Below are positions 16,362 to 25,862 of a stretch of 64,000 nt of DNA, in pieces. Origin of the DNA: JBMDXB01 sp048594885 (GTDB taxonomy: Bacteria > Acidobacteriota > Vicinamibacteria > Vicinamibacterales > 2-12-FULL-66-21); NCBI GenBank assembly GCA_048594885.1, contig JBMDXB010000018.1, forward strand, positions 62,001 to 126,000, in the 5' to 3' direction. The notes below the pieces were generated by a model. That model was not told where the DNA came from. It saw nothing but the letters and a program-made list of their open reading frames with translations, and did not search any database. Position 1 is the stretch's first letter, and the number at the start of each line of letters is the position of its first letter. Made by a program: the position numbers and the translations under genes.

Positions 16362-16417
16362 CGATCAGCGATCAGCGATCGGCGATCAGCGATCGGCGAT
16401 CAGCGATCAGCGAACAG
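16362..16417. repeat. Heptamer array (CGATCAG)n, 8 units
   Basis: Eight consecutive 7-nt units: five CGATCAG, two CGATCGG and a final CGAACAG. It starts on the base after the stop of the gamma-glutamyltransferase fusion and contains the TGA stop and last codons of the convergent transporter gene (16407-16417). Such arrays recur at 29011-29031 and 60155-60417 with related units. Confidence 0.9.
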
Positions 16418-19400
16418 CCGCCTCCGCCTCGAGCTTGAACATCCCCGCGAAGATCTGCCGCAGCAGCTCCGGATGCGTGCCGAGCGTGTCGAACAGCGCG
16501 TCGCGGTCGATCTTCAGCGCGACGCCGCTGCGCAGCACGTCTGCGGAGAGTCCCAGCGGACGTCCGGCGATCGTGGCAAGCGATCCGATCACGTCGCCGC
16601 CGCGCGCGACGAGGTGCGTCCCGCCAGCGGCGTTCTCGAGCGACACCTCGCCTGACAGGAGCAGCCAGATTGCCGGCGTGGCAGACTCCGCGAACAGCCT
16701 GCTGCCGGCCGTCATCGTCACGGCCTGCGCGATCGCCGCGAGCTGGCGCATCTCCTCGACCGTGACACGCGCGAACAGCGGCACCCGTTGCAGCGCCAGG
16801 ATCTTCTCGACCGGGCTCACGCTGCCGCCCTCGGCCAGGTGCGCAAGCTCCGCGGCCGTACCCGAGGTATGGATCGGGCCTGCGGCGCACGCTTCGCAGC
16901 GTTCCGCGATCGTGCTGAACAGGCCGCTCACCAGGTCGGCATTGTCCGACAGCATCGTCCGCAGCTCCTCCGTCGTGAGCGCCAGCGTGACGGCGACGCC
17001 AGTCGTTCGCAGCGTCTCCGCCATCGCGAGCCCCTGGAGCACTTCGGCGAAACCCAGCGCCGCCGGCGCCGTGATCGAGCGCGGCGCGGCGTCGCGGCTC
17101 ATTGCCGTCACGCGGCCGTCGAGCAGCAGATGGACGTGCGATGGCACGGCGCCTTCCTGTGCGAGCACGGCGCCCGCTTCATGTCTCACCTGTTTCGCGC
17201 TGCTCGCGATCCGGAACAGCTCATCGACCGACACCGAGGCGAACATCGGCAGCCGTCGCAGCATCGCCGCGAGCTCCGCGGCAGGCAGCGGCTCGAGCCA
17301 CAGCTCGCGACGCCGTTCGGCGGCAAGCCGCTGCTCGGCGAGCGCCCACGACGCCGCTTCGAAGACGTACCAATCGTGCACGTCGCGGTGCGCGAGCACA
17401 TGCTCGACGTCCGGCGCCAGCGTCCAGATCTTCCGCTCGCGGACGACGTCGATGGCGGATGCGGCGATGACCTGATCGTCGTCGTTGATCAACTGCAGCA
17501 GCGTCTCCTCGACGTCGCGCGGCCGCGTCCGTTGCAGGACGTTCGCCCGCCGCACCCGCTCGTCCAGCGGCAGCTCCTCGACGATTGGCACGACGCGCTT
17601 CCGGAGCTGACCGGTGAGGATGTTGTCGAGATACTCCGAGGCGCTCGAGCGGCTGCGCGCATCGCCGCGTTCGAGGGTCCACTGTGCCGCGGTGATGTCG
17701 CGCCATGGGTAGATGAGCGCGAGCAGGCGGTAAATGCGGTCTTTCGTGCGCCGCATCTTCTCCGTCAGTGCCTGCGCGAGCAGCGAGTCCGCCGAAAGCG
17801 TCTCTCTTCCCGCCTCCGCCCCGCCGGGGCTGCGGCGCGCAGAGCCGAACAGGTTGTGCCACAGCGACAGCGTATTGAAGTAGTGCCGGCTTTCCTTGAT
17901 GGCCAACGCTTCGATCGGCTCGCGGGGGAACGTCAGCGTGTCGTGCTCGCGGCGCACGCGGCCCAGGGCCTCGATCGCTTTGAAGCGGAGGAATCCGTCA
18001 TCGTCTTGCAGCGCGGCGACGAGGACGTCGACCGTCTGCTGCGAGGGGATACGCGCCAGCGTTGCCGGGATGTGGCGGCGCACCCAGATGTCCTCCTCCG
18101 GCGCGCGCATGAAGTGGGCGAGGACGGTGACGACCGGTTCGCCGTAGCTGACCAGGACGTCCCGCGCGTGCCCCTTGAGCTGCCGGTGACGCAGCAGCGC
18201 GACGAGCGTGGGAACGAAGATGAAGTCCGATGTTCCCGCGGCGCGGACGCTCTCCATCGCCTCCTCGGCGACTTCGGGCGCCGGGTCGTAGAGAAGCGGA
18301 ATGAGCATGCGATGGAAGCGCGGATTGGCAATCTGCCGAATCGCGGCGGCCACGTCGCGGCGTGCGCCTCGCGCCGTGTCCCGCGAATCGCTGGCGAGCG
18401 CGAGCAGCGTCGCCTCCGCGGCGTTGACGTCCTCTGCCTTCGAGCTGCCGGCAACCGCGACTGCCGCTGTCGCGCGAATCCGTGGATCCGGATCGTCGAG
18501 CAGCGGGCGCGCGACCGTCGCCGCATCCTCCTCGCCGATCGCGCTGAGCGCAGCGACGGCGGCCGCGCGAACGCCGGCGTCAGCGTCGCCGAGCAGCCGC
18601 GTAATCTGCGGCTTCCACTGCACAGCGATGTCCGCGCGCACGGCGCCGAGCGCGCTGAGCGCGCGCGCGCGCACCGCCGGCGACTCGTGGTAGAGCAGCA
18701 GCGGCGTCACCAGGTTGCGCTTGTCCAGCGACTCCAGCACGTCGATCGCGTAGACGACGCGCGCAGGATCCGGGTGCGAGAGTTGTCCGAGGAGCGTTTC
18801 GATCGTCGAGAGGTCGGCGACGGGCAGGCGCACGTCGGCGGGCACTACCGCCCGCTGCTCGAGCCCCTGACGGAACGCGCGGACGTAGGCGCGCTTGGCC
18901 ACGAACGTCCCGCCAATCCACAGCCCGACGAGCGCCAGGCTCGCGTAGCTGACCTGCTGCCAGTTGAAGTCCAAGCCCCAGTCGCTGATGAGGACGAGCA
19001 TCAACAGCGCGCTGGCCGCCTTCGCAAAGCGATCGACGGTGACGTCGACGAACGGCTTGGCCCGCTGCTTGACCTCGGACGGCAGCGGCAGGAACAGGAC
19101 TTCGCGGCTCGTCTTGTCGACGGTGTAGCGCAGCGACTGATCGAACACGCGCGCAAGCGTTGGCGCCCACAACGCCGCGTTCAGCAGCATGATGACGGCC
19201 GTCGTGCCGAAGCCGAGCGGCAGGACGAGCAGCGCGAACCCGATGCCCAGATAGCGGTGGATGCGGCTGGTCAGCCACACCTGCACGAGGAAGGCGATGG
19301 CGGACATCCAGGCCTGCACGAGGCCGAGGAACGACGTCAGCGCATCAATATCAGATCGGCCCTTGTACGCCTCCGTCGCCATGTTCAACTGCTGATCGAT

Positions 19401-20138
19401 GATGTTGGCGGCGAGGGCGGCAAAGCTGATGACGAGAGCGATGATCTTGAGATGCTTCGACGACTGGAGCAGGCGGATGGCCTCTCCGAATCCCACGCCC
19501 TTCTCTCCCTCGGCGACCACGCCGCGGACGGTCTTCTCGCGGCCAAGGATGGCAGCGACGACCATGACGGCGATGAACAGCAGGCCCGCGCTGTAGAGGA
19601 CCATGTTGAACGTGCCGAACGTCTTCGCGTGGTAGGTCATGTAGCCGGCCGCCGTGCCGCCGAGCGGCGCGCCGGCGCCGATGAAGCCGAACAGCCGCTT
19701 CGCCTGGCGCGGGTCGTAGGTCGCGTTGGCGAGTGTCCAGAACTGGCTCGTGACGAGCACGCCGAAGAGCAGCCCCCACAGATAGAACCCCACGGCAACG
19801 GCCTTCGAATCCGTCTTGAACAGGAACCAGAACAGCACCAGCACGCCCGCCATCGCCCCCTGAATCAGTGGCAGTCCCCACCGTTCCGGCAGCCTGGCGA
19901 CGACCCACGTGTAGCCAGCCATGAACGCGGCGATGACGAAGCCGGCGACGAGCGGCATCCAGGGAATGTTGTCGGCGCCGAGATCCTTGATGAACGCCGA
20001 GCGCGTGATGGGTTTGATGATGTTGTAGGACCAGATCAGCAGGAACGAATAGGCGAACATCAACAACGCGGTCGCGGCCTCCTCCTTCCGGAGTTCCACG
20101 ACGGGCGACAACACCTTCTGGATGAGGGACATGCGCAA
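16407..20138 (-). CDS. Giant transporter-HEAT-double cNMP-binding-domain fusion protein
   Basis: 1243 residues. Residues about 15-430 form some 10-12 membrane helices with motifs of the ATP/ADP-carrier or MFS-like NTT family (KPITRSAFIKDLGADN, QFWTLANATYDPRQAKRLFGFIGAGAPLGG). Residues about 450-900 are HEAT-type helical repeats (SPAVRARALSALGAV, DADAGVRAAAVAALSAIGEE, DPDPRIRATAAVAVAG). Two Crp-like cyclic-nucleotide-binding domains follow (about 960-1075 starting LPMFASVSVDELF; about 1115-1240 starting VPLFARVTVEEM). This suggests a membrane carrier or sensor gated by ligand and protein contacts; the substrate is unknown. A paralogous transporter-HEAT protein is encoded divergently 41 bases away. 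Alternative start at the third codon (MSLIQK). Confidence 0.85.
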   Translation of the reverse strand: MRMSLIQKVLSPVVELRKEEAATALLMFAYSFLLIWSYNIIKPITRSAFIKDLGADNIPWMPLVAGFVIAAFMAGYTWVVARLPERWGLPLIQGAMAGVLVLFWFLFKTDSKAVAVGFYLWGLLFGVLVTSQFWTLANATYDPRQAKRLFGFIGAGAPLGGTAAGYMTYHAKTFGTFNMVLYSAGLLFIAVMVVAAILGREKTVRGVVAEGEKGVGFGEAIRLLQSSKHLKIIALVISFAALAANIIDQQLNMATEAYKGRSDIDALTSFLGLVQAWMSAIAFLVQVWLTSRIHRYLGIGFALLVLPLGFGTTAVIMLLNAALWAPTLARVFDQSLRYTVDKTSREVLFLPLPSEVKQRAKPFVDVTVDRFAKAASALLMLVLISDWGLDFNWQQVSYASLALVGLWIGGTFVAKRAYVRAFRQGLEQRAVVPADVRLPVADLSTIETLLGQLSHPDPARVVYAIDVLESLDKRNLVTPLLLYHESPAVRARALSALGAVRADIAVQWKPQITRLLGDADAGVRAAAVAALSAIGEEDAATVARPLLDDPDPRIRATAAVAVAGSSKAEDVNAAEATLLALASDSRDTARGARRDVAAAIRQIANPRFHRMLIPLLYDPAPEVAEEAMESVRAAGTSDFIFVPTLVALLRHRQLKGHARDVLVSYGEPVVTVLAHFMRAPEEDIWVRRHIPATLARIPSQQTVDVLVAALQDDDGFLRFKAIEALGRVRREHDTLTFPREPIEALAIKESRHYFNTLSLWHNLFGSARRSPGGAEAGRETLSADSLLAQALTEKMRRTKDRIYRLLALIYPWRDITAAQWTLERGDARSRSSASEYLDNILTGQLRKRVVPIVEELPLDERVRRANVLQRTRPRDVEETLLQLINDDDQVIAASAIDVVRERKIWTLAPDVEHVLAHRDVHDWYVFEAASWALAEQRLAAERRRELWLEPLPAAELAAMLRRLPMFASVSVDELFRIASSAKQVRHEAGAVLAQEGAVPSHVHLLLDGRVTAMSRDAAPRSITAPAALGFAEVLQGLAMAETLRTTGVAVTLALTTEELRTMLSDNADLVSGLFSTIAERCEACAAGPIHTSGTAAELAHLAEGGSVSPVEKILALQRVPLFARVTVEEMRQLAAIAQAVTMTAGSRLFAESATPAIWLLLSGEVSLENAAGGTHLVARGGDVIGSLATIAGRPLGLSADVLRSGVALKIDRDALFDTLGTHPELLRQIFAGMFKLEAEAAVR

Positions 20139-20179
20139 AGCCTACGGCATGCGGCACTTGAAGTAAACTCGCTCACTCC

Positions 20180-22999
20180 ATGATTCCGCGGGTGCGGCGG
20201 TTCCTCGACGTCCGGCCGGGAGAGGGCCTGCCCGTCCTCCTGACGTTTCTGTACATCGCGGCGGTCGTCGCGTCGTACCTGCTGGCGAAAGCCATCCGCA
20301 GCGGGCTCTTTCTCGGCGAGCACGAGCCCGAGTCGCTCGTCTACGCGTACGCCGCCGTGCCGCTGGCGCTGACGCTGTTCGTTCCCGCGTACTCGCGGGT
20401 CGTCGCGCGGTTCGGCTCGCGCGCGGTCGCCGTCGGCACGTTGATCTTCTTCAGCGCGAATGTCCTGCTGTTCTGGTACCTGTTCCGCTACGCCTCATTT
20501 GCGCTGCTGCCGGGCGTCTTCTACGTCTGGGTGAACTGCTTCGGTGTGATCGCGCCGGTCCAGGCGTGGAGCTTTGCCAACTCGCTGTTCGACACGCGCC
20601 AGGCCAAGCGGCTGTTCGGCGTGATTGGCGCGGGTGCATCACTGGGAGCGATCACCGGCGGCCTCCTGGCGCGCGAGCTGGTCGCGCGCGTCGGCGGCAC
20701 GGTCAACCTGATGTTCGTGCTCGCGGGGCTGATCCTCGCGGCGGCCGGCATCCTCACGGTCGCGAACCTGCGCATCCCGCGACGGAGCTGGACGCGTGGC
20801 GGCAGGCGCCCGCGGACGCATTTCATGGACGCATTGCGCCAGATCCGCGCCAGTCCTTACCTCCGGCTGATGGCGGCGCTCATCTTTCTCGTGGCCATCG
20901 TGACGCAGTGGACCGGGTATCAGTTCGGCGTGGTGGTGGACGAACGCTTCAAGAGCGACTCCGATCTCATCACGCGCTTTTCCGGCACGTTCAACTTCGC
21001 GATGGGGATCGTCAGCTTTGTCGTGCAATTGCTCGTCACGGGACCGGCGCTGCGGCGCTTCGGGCTCGCCGCGACGATCCTCGTCCTGCCGTTGGCGCTT
21101 GGCGCCGGCAGTCTGCTCGTCGTGGCTGCGCCGGTGTTCTGGTCGGTGCTGTTCACGAACGCCGGCGATCACGGTCTCAGGTTCTCGCTCGACAAGGCAA
21201 CCTACGAGCTGCTGTATCTCCCGATTCCGCACGCGCAGCGCGGCGTCCTCAAGAACACGATCGACATCGTCGTCAGCCGGATCGCGGACAGTATTGGCGC
21301 CGTCGTCCTCGGCCTGCTGACCGGTGGATTCTTCGCATCGGGCCTGGGTTTCGGCCCGCGTGGTATCGCGGCCGTGAACGTCGTGCTGATTTCCGCGTGG
21401 CTCCTCGTGGCGTGGCGGCTGCGCACGGAATACGTTCGGACGATCCGCGACAGCATCCATCGCCATCGCATCGACACCGAACGGACGACGACGTCCGTGC
21501 TCGAACGCTCGGCGTCCGACGCACTGGCGGCGAAGCTCGCGTCGGCCGACGGGCGCGAAGTACGCTTCGCGCTTGCCGTCCTCGAAGCGCAGCCGACGGC
21601 CGCACCGGTTCCCGGCCTCGTGACGCTGCTCGACCATCCCGACCCCGACATCCGCGCACGGGCGCTTGCTCTACTCGCGGCAGCCGGCGATCGCGCCGCG
21701 GTCGACAAGGCATCCGCGCTCCTGCGTGACCCGGATATCGGCGTCCGCACCGAAGCACTGCTGTACATGACACGTGGGGTGCGCGTCGATCCGCTGCAGC
21801 ACCTTCAGGAGTTGCGCGACGTCGAGGAGTTCTCGATCCGCTCGGCGATGGCGTCATTCCTTGCCGGTCCCGGTGACGGACAGAATCTCGAGGCGGCGCG
21901 CCCGATCGTCGAGGCAATGGCCCGGACGGCGGGACCGGACGGCGCCCGGGATCGCGCCGAAGCCGCGCGACTCGCGGCGATCGTCCCGGGGACCTTTGCC
22001 GATCTGCTCGTCGACCTCATTCGCGATGACGAAGTGAACGTCGCGCGTCAGGCGATCCGCTCGGCGCGCGCGCTTTTCGATCCGCAGCTCGTACCCGCGC
22101 TGGTGGCTGCGCTCGGCCGCGGCGAACTGTCGGACGAAGCCAGCGGCGCGCTCGCGGCCTTTGGCGAGAGCGTGCTGCCCGAGCTCGAGGCTGCCCTCCG
22201 CGATCCGGCGACGCCGCTGGAGGTCCGCCGCGAGGTGCCGTCGGTGCTGGTCCGGACCGGGACGGACCGCGCGGAGCAAATCCTGATTGAAGCTCTGCTC
22301 GAGTCCGACGTGACGCTGCGCCATCGTGTCGTCGCGTCGCTCAACAAGCTGCGCAGCCGCCACCCGGAGATCGACATCGATCCGCACATCATCGAGCTGC
22401 TGCTCGCCGCGGAGATTGCGGGACATTACCGGTCGTATCAAATCCTCGGTCCCCTGCGCGCGCAGCTCCAGGACGATGACCCTATCCTGGAGGCGCTGCG
22501 GCATTCGATGGAGCAGGAGATCGAGCGGATCTTCCGCGTGATGGCGCTGCTGCTCCCCGAGCAGGGGCTGCACGATGCCTACGTCGGTCTTCGATCGTCG
22601 AATCCGGTGATTCGGGCGAACGCGCTCGAGTTCCTGGACAACGTCCTGAAACCGGAGCTGCGTCAGGTGCTGGTGCCGCTGCTCGACAGCCAGGTGTCGA
22701 TCGAAGAGCGGATTGCGATCGCGAACCGGCTGGTCGGGGCGCCACTCGATTCCCCCGAACAGGCGATTGCGACGCTGCTGGGGAGCGAGGATTCGTGGAT
22801 GCGCTCGTGCGCGGTCTACGCCGTGGGAGCGCTGCAGTTGCACGCGCTCGCGTCGGAGCTGCGGCGATTCGAGCATTCGAACGATCCGATGGTCCGGGAA
22901 TCGGTGAGCGCCGCCCGCAGGCGGCTGGCAGGTGAGACCGAGGTGACCGAACACGCGCCCGCTCCGCCGGACCTCGACGTCGGAGTCGGCGCCGGCTAG
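20180..22999 (+). CDS. Transporter-HEAT fusion protein, paralogue of the divergent gene
   Basis: 939 residues. The first about 430 form a 10-12-helix carrier (RSGLFLGEHEPESLVYAYAA, WVNCFGVIAPVQAWSFANSL, FDTRQAKRLFGVIGAGASLG) clearly related to the divergent neighbour through the DxRQAKRLFGxIGAGA motif. Residues about 440-930 are HEAT-like repeats (LLDHPDPDIRARALALLAAA, LRDPDIGVRTEALLYM, LEFLDNVLKPELRQVLVPLL). No cyclic-nucleotide domain is present at the C-terminus, unlike its neighbour. The ELRQVLVPLLD/EYLDNILTGQLRKRVVPIV resemblance between the two HEAT regions supports common origin of the whole architecture. Substrate and function are unknown. Its 3' end overlaps nadE by 4 bp, convergently. 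Confidence 0.85.
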   Translation: MIPRVRRFLDVRPGEGLPVLLTFLYIAAVVASYLLAKAIRSGLFLGEHEPESLVYAYAAVPLALTLFVPAYSRVVARFGSRAVAVGTLIFFSANVLLFWYLFRYASFALLPGVFYVWVNCFGVIAPVQAWSFANSLFDTRQAKRLFGVIGAGASLGAITGGLLARELVARVGGTVNLMFVLAGLILAAAGILTVANLRIPRRSWTRGGRRPRTHFMDALRQIRASPYLRLMAALIFLVAIVTQWTGYQFGVVVDERFKSDSDLITRFSGTFNFAMGIVSFVVQLLVTGPALRRFGLAATILVLPLALGAGSLLVVAAPVFWSVLFTNAGDHGLRFSLDKATYELLYLPIPHAQRGVLKNTIDIVVSRIADSIGAVVLGLLTGGFFASGLGFGPRGIAAVNVVLISAWLLVAWRLRTEYVRTIRDSIHRHRIDTERTTTSVLERSASDALAAKLASADGREVRFALAVLEAQPTAAPVPGLVTLLDHPDPDIRARALALLAAAGDRAAVDKASALLRDPDIGVRTEALLYMTRGVRVDPLQHLQELRDVEEFSIRSAMASFLAGPGDGQNLEAARPIVEAMARTAGPDGARDRAEAARLAAIVPGTFADLLVDLIRDDEVNVARQAIRSARALFDPQLVPALVAALGRGELSDEASGALAAFGESVLPELEAALRDPATPLEVRREVPSVLVRTGTDRAEQILIEALLESDVTLRHRVVASLNKLRSRHPEIDIDPHIIELLLAAEIAGHYRSYQILGPLRAQLQDDDPILEALRHSMEQEIERIFRVMALLLPEQGLHDAYVGLRSSNPVIRANALEFLDNVLKPELRQVLVPLLDSQVSIEERIAIANRLVGAPLDSPEQAIATLLGSEDSWMRSCAVYAVGALQLHALASELRRFEHSNDPMVRESVSAARRRLAGETEVTEHAPAPPDLDVGVGAG

Positions 23000-23766
23000 C
23001 TCTCGTCCGGCGCCGGCGCGATCGATCGCTTGTGCTCGCTGGAGCGCATCAGTCGCTCGATGCGCAGCGCCAGCGCCGGGGCGACGGTCTCGGGTCCCTG
23101 TTCGAGGTACTTCTCGAGGTCCGCGTACGTGAATCCCATCTCGTCTTCGTCGGTCTGCCCCAGCCACAACCCGGCGCTTGGCGGCTTCTCGATGATCGCT
23201 TCGGGTACGCCCAGCTGCTTCGCGAGCGTCCGAACTTCGCTCTTGAGCAGCGATCCGATTGGCAGCACATCGACGCCGCCATCACCATGCTTGGTGAAGT
23301 ACCCGATCGTCAGCTCGCTGCGGTTGCCGGTGCCGGCGACGAGATAGTTGAGCGAGTTCGCGATGAAATACAGCGTCGCCATCCGCATGCGCGGCTTCAC
23401 GTTGGCGAGCGGCACGCGCGCTTTGATGTCCGTTGCCTGTCCAGGAGGAACAGGTGCATGCCCCTCGGGGAGCTGCGAGAGGGCGGCCTGCAGATCTTCG
23501 ACGAGGCGGTCGTAGGCGGGCGCGAGGTCAATCCGGATCGCTGGGATGCCGAAGTGGTCGGCGACCAGCCGCGCATCCGACTCGTCGCGCGGATCGCTGT
23601 GACACGGCATCAGCACGCCGACGACGTGCCCCGGCGCCGCCATCTGGCAGAGCCGCGCCACGACGGCGGAGTCGATGCCGCCGCTCAGCCCCGCCACGAA
23701 TCCCCGCGCGCCGGCGAGCGTCACGCGATGTTGCATCCACTCGGCGATGTCTTTGGCGCGAAGCAT
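22996..23766 (-). CDS. nadE: NH3-dependent NAD+ synthetase
   Basis: 256 residues. The PP-loop ATP motif GLSGGIDSAVVARL is at residues 25-38; other family segments are LMPCHSDPRDESDARLVADH, KPRMRMATLYFIAN, AGTGNRSELTIGYFTKHGDG and KPPSAGLWLGQTDEDEMGF. It converts nicotinic-acid adenine dinucleotide to NAD+ with ATP. There is no N-terminal nitrilase/glutaminase domain, so it should use ammonia, or an external glutaminase. It lies six bases downstream of the response-regulator stop in the same direction, suggesting cotranscription order regulator -> nadE. Confidence 0.96.
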   Translation of the reverse strand: MLRAKDIAEWMQHRVTLAGARGFVAGLSGGIDSAVVARLCQMAAPGHVVGVLMPCHSDPRDESDARLVADHFGIPAIRIDLAPAYDRLVEDLQAALSQLPEGHAPVPPGQATDIKARVPLANVKPRMRMATLYFIANSLNYLVAGTGNRSELTIGYFTKHGDGGVDVLPIGSLLKSEVRTLAKQLGVPEAIIEKPPSAGLWLGQTDEDEMGFTYADLEKYLEQGPETVAPALALRIERLMRSSEHKRSIAPAPDES

Positions 23767-23772
23767 GACGGT

Positions 23773-24822
23773 CTATCGCTTGGCCGATGCGCGCGTCTCG
23801 CGTTCGACGACGCGGAGGAACGCGTCGACGAGAGCCGGATCGAACTGATGGGCACGCTCGCGGTCGATTTCGGCCATCGCGTCGTCCACCGTCCACGCGG
23901 CCTTGTAGGGACGCTTCTGCGTCAGCGCGTCGAACACGTCGGCGACCGCCACGATCCGTCCCGCCAGCGGGATGGCGTCGCGCGAGATGCCTGCATAGCC
24001 GTCGCCGTCCCACCGTTCGTGGTGGTTGAACGCGATCTCTTCCGCGAGGCGCAGCAGCGGGAAGCGGCTGCCCGACAGAATGCGGGCGCCGATCACGGTG
24101 TGGGTCTTGACCAGTTTGAACTCATCGTCCGTCAGGCGCCCGAGCTTCAGCAGGATCGCATCGGGGACGCCGATCTTGCCGATGTCGTGCAGCGGCGCCG
24201 CGCGGCGGATCAGGCCCACCTGCGCATCCGACAGCCCGAGCTGCTTGGCGATGAGCGCCGCCATCTGGCCGACGCGCTGCGTGTGCTGGCCCGTGTTGTC
24301 GTCGCGGAACTCGGCGGCCAGCGCGAGCCGCTCGATGATCTCGATCTGCGCGCTTTCCAGCTCCCGCGTGCGCTCGCGCACCTTCGCGTCGAGCATCTGG
24401 TTGTGGCTCTGAATCTGGAGATACAGGAACCGCGTCTCGAGCAGCGTACGAATGCGCAGCAGGACTTCGTCGCTGTTGAACGGCTTGTTGACGAAGTCCT
24501 TCGCGCCGCGCGACAGCGCCTCGCGCCGCGCCTCGGGACTGATGTCGCCGGTCAGCATCAGAATCGGCAGATAGCTCGCTTCGGCGATCTGATTCAGCTC
24601 GTCCATCACCTGCAGGCCGTCCTTGTGCGGCATGTGCAGGTCGAGCAGGATGAGATCGGGACGGAACTGGACGTACAGCGACGTCGCCTCGCGCGAGTCG
24701 GTGGTCGTCTCGAGCCGGGTGAATCCGGCGCGTTCGAGCAGGCGCCGCAGCAGTTCGACGTTCGTCGTTTCGTCGTCGATGATGAGGATGCGGGCGTTGC
24801 GAAAGACGCGGGCCGGGGCCAT
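23773..24822 (-). CDS. Response regulator with HD-GYP output domain
   Basis: 349 residues. The receiver domain (about 10-130) has IIDDE (acidic pair), the phosphoacceptor Asp in LILLDLHMPHKDG near 61, the conserved Thr in ILMLTG and Lys in FVNKPF. After a coiled-coil linker (residues about 135-165) comes an HD-GYP domain with DDNTGQHTQRVGQMAALIA, LHDIGKIGVPDAILLKLGRL, HHERWDGDGYA and ADVFDALTQKRPYK. The signature triad reads GYA in place of GYP; other metal ligands are intact. It is a likely cyclic-di-GMP phosphodiesterase of the RpfG/PdeH type controlled by a histidine kinase encoded elsewhere. Confidence 0.93.
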   Translation of the reverse strand: MAPARVFRNARILIIDDETTNVELLRRLLERAGFTRLETTTDSREATSLYVQFRPDLILLDLHMPHKDGLQVMDELNQIAEASYLPILMLTGDISPEARREALSRGAKDFVNKPFNSDEVLLRIRTLLETRFLYLQIQSHNQMLDAKVRERTRELESAQIEIIERLALAAEFRDDNTGQHTQRVGQMAALIAKQLGLSDAQVGLIRRAAPLHDIGKIGVPDAILLKLGRLTDDEFKLVKTHTVIGARILSGSRFPLLRLAEEIAFNHHERWDGDGYAGISRDAIPLAGRIVAVADVFDALTQKRPYKAAWTVDDAMAEIDRERAHQFDPALVDAFLRVVERETRASAKR

Positions 24823-24844
24823 GTGAAGGTGTCGATCCGTGTGG

Positions 24845-25861
24845 TCAGCGCGGTGTCTGGTTCACGATGGCTTCGGCGGCCGGCGATTCCGGCCACACGG
24901 CCGGCGGCGCCGCGGTGAAGGCTGCATGCGCGAGCGCGCCCTGGAAGTACGCCGTCTGTGATGCGTAGAACACCAGCTTCAGATAGTGCCGGACGATGAT
25001 GTACGCCTGTCCGAGCGCGAGCACGATCCACATCCGCGCTCCGGAACCCGGCGCGCCCGGAGCCGCGACGCCATAGAGCGCGGCGACGAGCACGAAGGCC
25101 GCCGCGTTCAGGAAGTACAGTCCCATAGTACCACCCGGCCGCCGCCGAACGAATCTGAGCGCCGCCGCGAGCGCGCCGAGCGCGCTTCGCCGATCCTCGA
25201 CGACCATGCGGATGCGGGCATAGTCGAAGACGATGCTGCAGAGCACGAGCGGCAGTCCGAAGGCGATGTAGCCAACCGCCTGCACCCCGAACGCGCGCCG
25301 CTCCGACGTCATGTCTCTGGTCAGTGCGCTGAACAGGTCGCCGAAGAGCAACGGGTGCACGGTGGAGAAGAGCACGTAGTAGATGACGAGCGCCACCGCC
25401 CCGAGCCGCGCGAAGCGCCAGAAATAGAGCCCGCAGGCGGCGAAGAAGCCGTGCGATCGCGTCGGCCGGTTCCTCGCGAGACGATCGATGACGCCCCCGC
25501 TGAGGAACGACCAGATCGCCATCCATGCCGCCGTGGCGCCGGCGATCGTCGAGGCGAGCGGCAGGTTGTCGAGCAGGCCGCTGACGTTGTCGAGCGCGGC
25601 GCCGAAGCCGACGATCGACGGGACGAACGTGCTGCCGAGTGCGGTGGCCTGCGCCGTGAACTCCTGCCACCAGTCGTAGGACGTGCCGGCTGAAACGGCG
25701 TCGGCAGCCAGACTTCGGCCCAGATGGGCCGCGATCATCCCCCGCAGCGCGAGTGACAGCGGCAGCGCGACGAGCAGCGTGACCGAGACCATTCCCGCGA
25801 CCACGAGCGGGGCGCGGTTGACGCGCCGGATACCGTCGCGAAACGCTGTCGCGGCTGTCAT
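24845..25861 (-). CDS. Multi-pass membrane protein, unknown function
   Basis: 338 residues with about six hydrophobic stretches (near 18-42, 100-120, 140-165, 190-212, 245-270, 280-300). A conserved-looking arginine-rich loop (RIRMVVEDRRSALGALAAALRFVRRRPG) precedes the penultimate helix, a pattern seen in membrane proteins with repeated sub-domains of the DUF4013/YciC kind; I do not assign it. It starts one base away from the stop of the M1 peptidase gene, so the two are probably cotranscribed, but no functional link is evident. Confidence 0.75.
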   Translation of the reverse strand: MTAATAFRDGIRRVNRAPLVVAGMVSVTLLVALPLSLALRGMIAAHLGRSLAADAVSAGTSYDWWQEFTAQATALGSTFVPSIVGFGAALDNVSGLLDNLPLASTIAGATAAWMAIWSFLSGGVIDRLARNRPTRSHGFFAACGLYFWRFARLGAVALVIYYVLFSTVHPLLFGDLFSALTRDMTSERRAFGVQAVGYIAFGLPLVLCSIVFDYARIRMVVEDRRSALGALAAALRFVRRRPGGTMGLYFLNAAAFVLVAALYGVAAPGAPGSGARMWIVLALGQAYIIVRHYLKLVFYASQTAYFQGALAHAAFTAAPPAVWPESPAAEAIVNQTPR

Positions 25862-25862
25862 C

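Noticed and set aside
16788..20183. An 1131-codon plus-strand open frame opposite the giant transporter fusion.
   Set aside because: High-GC mirror frame rich in Arg, Asp, Glu and Gln with no hydrophobic pattern; the minus-strand protein has helices, HEAT and cNMP motifs.
23032..24918. Long plus-strand frame opposite nadE and the response regulator.
   Set aside because: It spans two unrelated well-supported genes and has shadow composition.
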